NCBI GenBank assembly: GCA_963921425.1
Contig: OY992836.1
Span: forward strand, 2,929,825 to 2,993,824
Source of the DNA: Dryas octopetala
Lineage: Eukaryota > Streptophyta > Magnoliopsida > Rosales > Rosaceae
Direction of reading: 5' to 3'
DNA: 64,000 nucleotides
Part shown: one piece after another, positions 57,933 to 64,000 of the stretch
Numbering within the stretch: position 1 is the stretch's first letter
Layout: each line of letters begins with the position of its first letter
Notes under the pieces: model-generated
The model's input: only the letters and a program-made list of their open reading frames with translations
What the model was told of the DNA's origin: nothing
Databases searched by the model: none
Made by a program: the position numbers and the translations under genes

Positions 57933-57962
57933 AGCCCAAAAGTGGGTGTTATAATCATTAAC
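57933..57962 (-). repeat. Right terminal motif of the large MULE
   Basis: From the outside it reads GTTAATGATTATAACACCCA, then CTTTTGGGC. 17 of the first 20 bases match the motif at 16,909-16,931. It is followed inward by GGCCCAGTTTCC and GCCGGCCCA, which echo words near 45,420-45,470. Confidence 0.5.
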
Positions 57963-58340
57963 TTTTAATTTTTTTTAATAACAAGGTAAGTTGCTATCTT
58001 GAAATCTAGTCAATTGCCATTTTATTTCCTTTTTGTCATTCTCTTTCTTATCTCTTCATGTTCATCTTCTCTCTTTATCCCCCCCCCCCCCCACTATGTC
58101 TCTTTTCTCTTTCTTCTTCATCATCTTATTTTTCTTCTTCTTCGCAGAGCAAGCACCTCCAGGACGAACACCACCACCACGAGCAGCTTCGCGATCTGTT
58201 CGTCATCCAGCTTTGCCATTTTGCCGCTGCCCGCCACCGATTTCGATCCAATTTATCAATTAATCAAATAATTCAGATCCCGACTTTTCTCTCTTCTTAT
58301 CAAGGTCTGTGCATGAGTATGTTTAGGTTCTTGATTTTTT
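57963..58340 (+). other. Pyrimidine-rich leader-like stretch
   Basis: CT-rich sequence with a run of 12 C (58,081-58,092), then a short GC-rich part (58,150-58,250) open in several frames. It looks like a plant 5' UTR or a captured gene start, but no domain is recognised and no gene is called. Confidence 0.4.
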
Positions 58341-58745
58341 TTTTGTTTAGTTTAGTTTCAGAAACTGCAGTTTTCAGTAGTTTTTGGAACTGCAAGTGAA
58401 CTGAAACTGCAGTTTCTGGAACTATAAGTGAACTGAAACTGCATAAACTACAATTTATTAGAGTTGAAAGTTTATTGGAGTTTTGGACTTGCAGTTTCAG
58501 TTTTTACAAGTGAACTTTCTGCAGTTTCTGGAACTACAAGTGAACTGAAAGTGCAGAAACTGCAATTTATTAGAGTTGAAACTGCAGTTTATTGGATTTA
58601 CGGACTTGCAGTTTCAGTTTCAGTTTTTTGGGTTTACCCTAAACTGCAGTTTCTGGAACTGAAACTGCAGAAATTGCAACTTATTAGAGTTGAAAATGCA
58701 GTTTATTGGAGTTGCGGACTTGCAGTTTCTGTTTCTGTTTTTTGG
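58340..58745. repeat. Array of CTGCAG-centred repeats
   Basis: Imperfect units of about 75-110 bp are built from GAACTGAAACTGCAG, TTTCTGGAACTGCAAGTG and TTTATTAGAGTTGAAACTG. About eight CTGCAG palindromes occur in 380 bp, with many GTTTCAGTTT/AAACTGAAAC inverted pairs. Confidence 0.8.
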
Positions 58746-61589
58746 TGATGCATTGATGCTGGTATTTTGGAAGATGTCTGCATGTTATTTTTTTGTTATT
58801 TCTATTTTCGGATGGTATTTTGGGATCTAGTGGTGGTGTGGTGTCTGCATGGTATTTTGAGATCTAGTGGGTGTGGTGTCCACAAATGAATAATAGGATT
58901 GTGGTAGGTTGCCCGCAAAGAAAGAATGAGGCTTTAGGTGGTTTTGGTTAATAAATTTAGGTACCAATACCTGTATGTTAACGGACCCTTTTTTTTAACG
59001 GATTCTCTAACGATAGTGACGAAATGTTTCTATGACCAAAAATGAATGTTATTGTCTTTCAGTAGCACGGTCCAAACTATGGGTCCACCAATACCATTTA
59101 ACCCAATAAATATAAATATTTCCCTTTTTGAGTCACATAACTTTCTAAAATTATAACAAAACGGTCTCTATTTTCAGAATGAAACCCAATTAGATTCAAG
59201 TAACGTAAACTTTGCTTCTTAAGTTTTCCGAAGCTCTATCAACAAACCCATTTTTGTTGGGAGGGACGAAGTGATAATATGAGTGCCAGTAATTTGGTTG
59301 CCGACCCAGTGTCGACAGCCATTGAATCCACTGATCCAGGTTCTTTCCCTTTTTTTTACTCTTTTTCAATTCCTCTAAATTTCTTTTTCTTCTCCTTTTT
59401 TTTTTTTTTAATTTAACCTTCACATTTAATTCTCACAAATGTAATGTTGCATTGCCGCCATTGATCAATTAGAGGAAACTAATTTAATATGGGACAGTGA
59501 ACGATGATCAAGTCTCCTTGTTACTTGTTGTCTCGTTTCAAATTAAAATCCTTATTAAAGTCGTTTGAGCAAGCTGAAATTTTTACAATGTGTGTTAATT
59601 GGAATGTTTTTTATTGCAAATTAAATTCAGCTTGCATTTTATTATCTATTATCTATATATATATACACATATACAAAGCCCTGGCCAAAAAAAATCTATA
59701 TATATAAAGCAAACAGGGTTGCTAGGTGAAATTTTCAAAATACCAAAAAATGCCCATGCTTATATTCATATGTCAATCTAAACAAATGTTATCAATAGAG
59801 GGTATTATGGGTAAAATAAAATATTCATTGTTGCTGTGAGTCACTGCAGCTTTCAAAAGCACCTAGAAACCTGCTTTCTGTTTTTATTGTGGGGAGTTGA
59901 GAACTGTGGGCAAAAGCAGTTTTTTATTTTTTTATTTTTTTACCAAACACCAAAACTGCTGTAGGTGATTGAGAATTGTCATCCACAGCAGCTTTTGAGT
60001 CCTCCATCACAATCCCAAACGAGGCGGGGCCTAAGTCTTGGATAAGTGGGTTAGTACTATTAGGATAAGTTGGTTAGTGGGCTAATTAGTGGGCTATCTC
60101 TCCTAATCAGACGCCTGTTAACATTAGAAGTGAGCTATTTTACTGCAAACTGGTAATAGCTCAAATTGCACATTTGTTATGACTAATTTCTATCTATTGA
60201 ATATTTTTTATCTGTCCATTTTAATTAAATCTTGTGGATGTTTTTCTAATGGGAAAGGAGTCTTGTGGGCCATAGAGAGTACAACTAGTAGTTACAAGAG
60301 GAAAAGGTGCAGAGTGATTTTCCTAAGGAAATAATATCTCCTAATTGACATAGGTTTCTTTGGGCGGTGTTAAAGGACTTGGGCTCTATATAATGACCAT
60401 CAACATAGCCGGCTAGGAGGCTATTCTATTCTGTTCTCTCTCTCAACTCTATTTTATTTTTCCTAGGGTTTTATTTTCTTGTTATGGAGCACTAAAGTCC
60501 CTAGCTAAGGCTAGAGGGGAAACGTACAATTTATCTATGTAATTAATTTGTTAGTTTGATTCAATTTTGGTCTTCAATGATTTTATTTTTATATGTGGTT
60601 GATTTAATTTAATATATAGTTTTTCTCCTTAGTTTAATTTTTGAGTGTTTGACCTAATTCATAGGTTCAGTCATGCCTTTCTTGTAGTTTAGAAAATCTT
60701 TCATGCTTTGAATAATTGAGAATAACTCGTAGATTGATATAATTTCGATAGATATTATTTCTTGATAGTTTGTTGCCTAAGGATACATGTTCTGCTTGGA
60801 ATTATCTTAAAGGAAATTGAAAAATGTTTTTTAAGATTTTGATCAACCACTATGGAAAAATTACTTCTGTGATATTTTTTTCTAAATGATAATTGTTAAA
60901 TCTTCCAATTGGGGGCACTTCATAGTTGTACCTTAATTGAGTTATAAAAAAAATAAAAAATCAAATTAATGGATTGCATATTTAAATTGTAGGTGGAACC
61001 CTAATGCCTTATATAGTGTTTAATCATTATTGAATTTTCCTTCGACTTAAAGCTTGTTTAATTTTCTCTGTTATTTCTACACTTCTTTAGTAAATTCTGT
61101 GAACTTTTTGTGGATTCGACACTCGACTTCCGAGTTTATACTGTTATGCGACACCTGCACTTGGGTTTAGCAAGCACTAGCTAGTCTTCTTCATCATGTT
61201 AAAGAAACCAGTACACACAAAAACTTCTTCATCTTTATTAATTATAATCATTTTATGCAAAAGCTTGTAACAGTGGTCGTCTAACTACAAAATATTACCA
61301 TTTGATTGATCAAGAAAGAAAAACTTGGCCACACAATTTGATACGATATTGTATATATTAAAGGAAAACCTTTGAAGTTTACATATTTTGGTTAGTGTTA
61401 AAATTTGATAGATTAGATATAACATTAAATTCATCTACAAAGCTTTAAAACAAAGTATATATGAAGAATGACATCATGAAGTACTTAAGAATAAGAATAT
61501 ATTTTGGTAAATCGCTGATCCAAACCGTTGAACCATTTTTATCTACATTGCTAATGAAATAGGATTAGAAATGATGAAAACCATTTAGC
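58746..61589. other. AT-rich sequence without a recognised gene
   Basis: No domain is seen in 2.8 kb. A MITE-like end may lie at 60,010-60,030 (complement GGCCCCGCCTCGTTTGGGAT), without a found partner. 60,395-60,560 has a TATA box (ctatataatg, 60,395) and a leader-like run. 61,100-61,165 (GTGGATTCGACACTCGACTT) resembles the end of some Gypsy LTRs, so a decayed LTR between about 60,100 and 61,170 is possible but not supported by ends. Confidence 0.35.
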
Positions 61590-61830
61590 CCCTCAAGTTC
61601 CCTCCTGGAGACTAAGTACTAAATTACTGATAAGATAACGAAAGAAGCATGACAACCACATAACCATAAATTTATGAGCTTTCCATCTTTTGACAAGAAG
61701 CGTGGCAACAGTACTATTGAAGTGTTGAATTCAGGCACCGGTAATCCTTCTGCAATCCTCTTCAACCTTGTGATCAAACTTAATAACCACAATTGACACA
61801 CATAGCAATCCTCCATTGACAGCACATTAT
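61590..61830 (-). pseudogene. CUL1: Cullin-1-like pseudogene fragment
   Basis: Two pieces on the minus strand match the N-terminal cullin-repeat region of plant CUL1, the scaffold of SCF ubiquitin ligases. About 61,720-61,790 reads LITRLKRIAEGLPVPEFNTS (family: GITKLKRILEGLPEP). About 61,626-61,700 reads, in another frame, LLVKRWKAHKFMVMWLSCFF (family: [20 protein letters not shown]). They are in the right order, but some 50 codons between them are missing and the phase changes. The match is made from memory of the family. There is no sign of the rest of the protein, so this is a short relic. A 48-residue open piece just upstream (62,038-61,890) is not recognisably cullin. Confidence 0.65.
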
Positions 61831-62115
61831 CTTGCACATGTGGTGTGATCCTTCAAAATAATGGCCCTGCAGCTTACAGAGGTTCAACACCAGCTGCTGC
61901 AAGAATTGCACTAAAAGAATTTGCAACAGTTACATTTACACATGGTTCAAGATCATCCAGCTTGCTTATAATATGTTCTTCTCTTGCTGCATATGCTGCC
62001 CATAATGCCTTGACCACTACATTCCTCATTTTTTCCAAGATAAACACACACTATGGTGTGCCTGCATATAGGGAGAACATGAGTGTATGTTTCTTTAACA
62101 GAATTAAACAAGAAT

Positions 62116-62497
62116 GCTTAATTAATTATAGCAACAGTCCGCGAATTATACCTAAGTCTCACTTGAGTCCATGAACTTTACTTTTAGATTCTTGAGTCGA
62201 CAAACTTTTCCACATTACTCATTTTAGTCCGATCCGCCAAGTTTTTCCCAATTTTCTACATATATTGCACATGACATGTACATGGACCTCAAAATTTAAC
62301 GCTTTTGCCCCTCAAAAGTCAGTCATGTGGACTCAAATGTGACGAAAATATTTGACGTTCTTGTTACGTGCAAATATTTGACAAAAAACCCAAAAAAATA
62401 TAACAAATTAAAGTAGACTGAAGTGAGTAACATGGAAAAACTTGTGGACTCAAGTGGGGCTCGGGGTAAAGTTCGTGGACTATTGTTGTAATTAGCT
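62116..62497. mobile_element. MITE, 382 bp, with 12-bp flanking direct repeat
   Basis: Inverted ends: AATTATAGCAACAGTCC (left) pairs with the complement of the right end, AATTACAACAATAGTCC, and pairing extends some 60 bp over CACTTGAGTCCA words. It is flanked on both sides by TTAAACAAGAAT (62,104-62,115 and 62,498-62,509). A MULE duplication is 9-11 bp; 12 may include chance bases. No coding sequence. Confidence 0.8.
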
Positions 62498-62509
62498 TTA
62501 AACAAGAAT

Positions 62510-63283
62510 AAGTAAATTATCAGAACTAAGATTTAAAAAAGGATAAAATTAAGAATAATAATGAAACCCTGACTGCAAATTTTTGTAAATATTCAAGAAC
62601 AATTTTGGTGACAAATTTATTGAAAGGTTATATACCTCTGGTAAATCATTGATCCGATCTATTTGAACCTAACTAGGTAATGCACTTCAGTACTAGCACC
62701 ATATTCCTCTCCATCTAGGTCTTTCGACGCTTCAGACCCCTTCACCATTCTCTTCATTAGTGAAAGACAAAACCTAGTCAGTAATTAGAGAAGGAGATAA
62801 CAACAGGTTTTTGAAGATGAGCATGATACCAACTCAGTGTTGAGGTCATTTTTGTAGATGATTGAAGTGTACAATGGAGGATTCTGGGAGGAGATTTTCA
62901 AAATCAAGGGGAATGAATCTGGTCTAGTACTAGGTTTGATGACTTGATCTTATTTGGTGCAGGATTTTCTTCCAGATCTGTTCAATAGGTTGCATTGTCA
63001 CCTTGTAAGATTCGTTGTACATTCTAGCGCTTGCCATGTTTGGCACTTGCCAAGTTCGTTGTACATTATGGCTTTAGTGTCTTTCTATAATGAAATTTTC
63101 TTATTTATTAAAAATTAAAACATGATTAAAGATAAGAACCAGCTAGGGAATTCTCAACAAAAACAAAAAATATAATTAGTGCCTAATTTTAAACACCCTA
63201 CTCACCAAAAAAATTTGTCTAAACCCCCACCCATCTAGAAACTCTTTCAAAACCCTCTAAAACTTATAATCCTAAATTACCCT
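62510..63283. other. Non-coding sequence, no gene recognised
   Basis: A minus-strand stretch near 62,670-62,770 is open and could encode KGSEASKDLDGEEYGASTEV, but without a known domain. The GGTAAATCATTGATCCGATC words (62,640) recall GGTAAATCGCTGATCCAAAC at 61,508 and AAATCGCTGAACCCATT at 44,959. Confidence 0.35.
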
Positions 63284-63335
63284 TCTGACGCATGCTGACG
63301 CGCGCTGACGCATGCTGACACATGCTGACGTCACT
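63283..63335. repeat. Short CTGACGCATG tandem repeats
   Basis: About five units of 10 bp (CTGACGCATG with CGCG and CACA variants). GCATGC words make it self-complementary. Confidence 0.8.
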
Positions 63336-63419
63336 GTAACTGTATTTTGGTGAAACTGTTTTTTTTTTTTTTTTTTTTGAATTGAAGTTTTTGCTAAAAC
63401 TCAATATTTCACTAAAACT

Positions 63420-63590
63420 AAAATCAAACACTGAAATTGAATTTCATTACACTAAAACTGAATTTCAAAAATTCAGTTACACTGAAACTGAATTTCAAAA
63501 ATTCAGTTACACTGAAACTGAATTTCAAAAATTCAATTACACTGAAACTGAATTTCAGAAATTCAGTTACACTAAATTGAAGAATTCAGT
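63420..63590. repeat. 30-bp tandem repeats with internal near-palindrome
   Basis: Four to five units of GAAACTGAATTTCAAAAATT plus CAGTTACACT. The 30-bp period keeps the plus frame open (repeat EFQKFSYTET), so the 93-codon frame here is a repeat artefact. TTCAGTTACACTGAAACTGA is nearly self-complementary. Confidence 0.85.
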
Positions 63591-63599
63591 TATGAATTC

Positions 63600-64000
63600 A
63601 CTTACTGAAACTGAATTAAGTGATGCAACAATTACACATTCACTAAAATGCAATTACACTTGACTAAAATGCAGTTACACCTTAATTAAAAAACAATTAC
63701 ACCTTTACTAAAACAATTACACTTCACTAAAACAGTTACACCTTTACTGAATTTCGTTTCACTAAAAAGAACACAGCAACCTTAACAAAAAAAAACAACA
63801 ATACAATAAGCCATTGAGATGAGAGGAGTAGCCAACAATACAACGTCGTCCGATCACCTCACGCGCGACGAGTACACGACAGTCGCCACTGCATCGATCT
63901 GTTTCTACCTACAAATTTGATTTATCATATTTCAGAACCATAATTTCATTCAAAATTTATTTAAAACTCATGTTTCACGAGCTGAAACTGTTTCACGAGC
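63600..64000. other. Repeat-like AT-rich sequence to the window end
   Basis: Decayed copies of ACTAAAA(C/T)GCAGTTACAC continue to about 63,770. A GC-rich patch (63,840-63,900) follows, and the window ends in CTGAAACTGTTTCACGAGC. No gene is seen. Confidence 0.4.

Larger units (their letters stand above)
45303..57962. mobile_element. Large MULE carrying ULP1-like protease and MURA transposase genes
   Basis: A plus-strand ULP1-like gene (46,748-51,388) and a minus-strand MURA gene (54,940-57,209) converge. The right end reads, from outside, GTTAATGATTATAACACCCA (complement of 57,943-57,962). The left end is only weakly similar (TTAATTACCCTAAACTACC, about 45,305), followed on both sides by GGCCCAGTT and CGGCCCA words, so the left limit is uncertain and no target duplication is established. 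Short hairpin repeats GTTACT/AGTAAC occur at 46,256-46,700, 48,100-48,340 and 51,545-51,715. MULEs that carry ULP1-type (C48) peptidases are known in plants as Kaonashi in Arabidopsis and CUMULE in melon. A solo LTR (51,950-54,853) lies between the genes; without it the element would be about 9.8 kb. Confidence 0.75.

Noticed and set aside
58058-58399. 113-codon frame with HHHHEQLRDLF
   Set aside because: Starts in a C-run and CT-rich leader, has no domain and runs into a repeat array.
60100-61170. Solo Gypsy-type LTR
   Set aside because: A TATA box and an LTR-end-like phrase (GTGGATTCGACACTCGACTT) are present, but no terminal TG/CA pair with a target duplication could be placed.
63382-63663. 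93-residue protein with EFQKFSYTET repeats
   Set aside because: A 30-bp tandem repeat keeps the frame open by its length. Composition and the lack of a gene context argue against coding.

Overview
The window looks like a repeat-rich, AT-rich stretch of a eudicot nuclear genome. The evidence is plant-type LTR retrotransposons primed by initiator tRNA-Met, Mutator-like elements (MULEs) of plant type, CACTA elements, and plant-specific gene families (EFFECTOR OF TRANSCRIPTION, plant O-fucosyltransferase). The long LTRs that open with a TGTAACGACCCGACCC-type sequence would fit Rosaceae, but that is only an impression. One host gene with a mostly readable coding frame is visible. Nearly everything else is transposable elements, often nested.

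Layout. 1-1191: Copia gag-region fragment (minus), near-identical to 37,882-39,075. 1191-6601: plus-strand Copia element with a 5' LTR and no matching 3' LTR found. 7,463 to about 16,260: minus-strand Copia element (Sire/Maximus-like), split by a 3.09-kb solo LTR (9,654-12,744; TSD TGGAG). 17,034-24,428: an element with inverted ends that carries a captured piece of an O-fucosyltransferase gene with its intron (a Pack-MULE candidate). It contains a Copia element with both LTRs (18,471-23,258; TSD GTTTT) and a hairpin-forming minisatellite. 24,730-26,403: a non-autonomous MULE with a perfect 9-bp TSD, holding telomere-like repeats. It sits just upstream of the host gene at 26,659-29,230, an EFFECTOR OF TRANSCRIPTION 2-like gene with five zinc-binding repeats and one probable frame break.

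30,637-33,650: two truncated long LTRs of the same family as the solo LTRs. 34,012-34,807: a MULE-type MITE with a perfect 9-bp TSD. 34,867-37,259: the 5' part of a Ty3/Gypsy element. 37,480-39,075: the second Copia gag fragment. 39,188-40,286: a long foldback element. 41,667-44,787: an element with inverted ends, holding a nested CACTA MITE and a CACTA end. About 45,303-57,962: a large MULE of the ULP1-carrying (Kaonashi/CUMULE-like) kind. Its multi-exon ULP1-like protease gene (plus) and two-exon MURA transposase gene (minus) converge, and a 2.9-kb solo LTR (TSD TAAAA) lies between them. 57,963-64,000: satellite-like arrays, a small cullin-1-like pseudogene, one more MITE and AT-rich sequence without genes.

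How the parts relate: the region has been built mainly by insertion. At least seven MULE-like or foldback elements lie in 46 kb. One encodes a transposase with no visible damage (711 aa), so a source of transposase for related non-autonomous copies may have been present recently. The solo LTRs show that recombination between LTRs has also trimmed the region. No tRNA, rRNA or CRISPR feature was seen. All coordinates and mismatch counts were read by eye.
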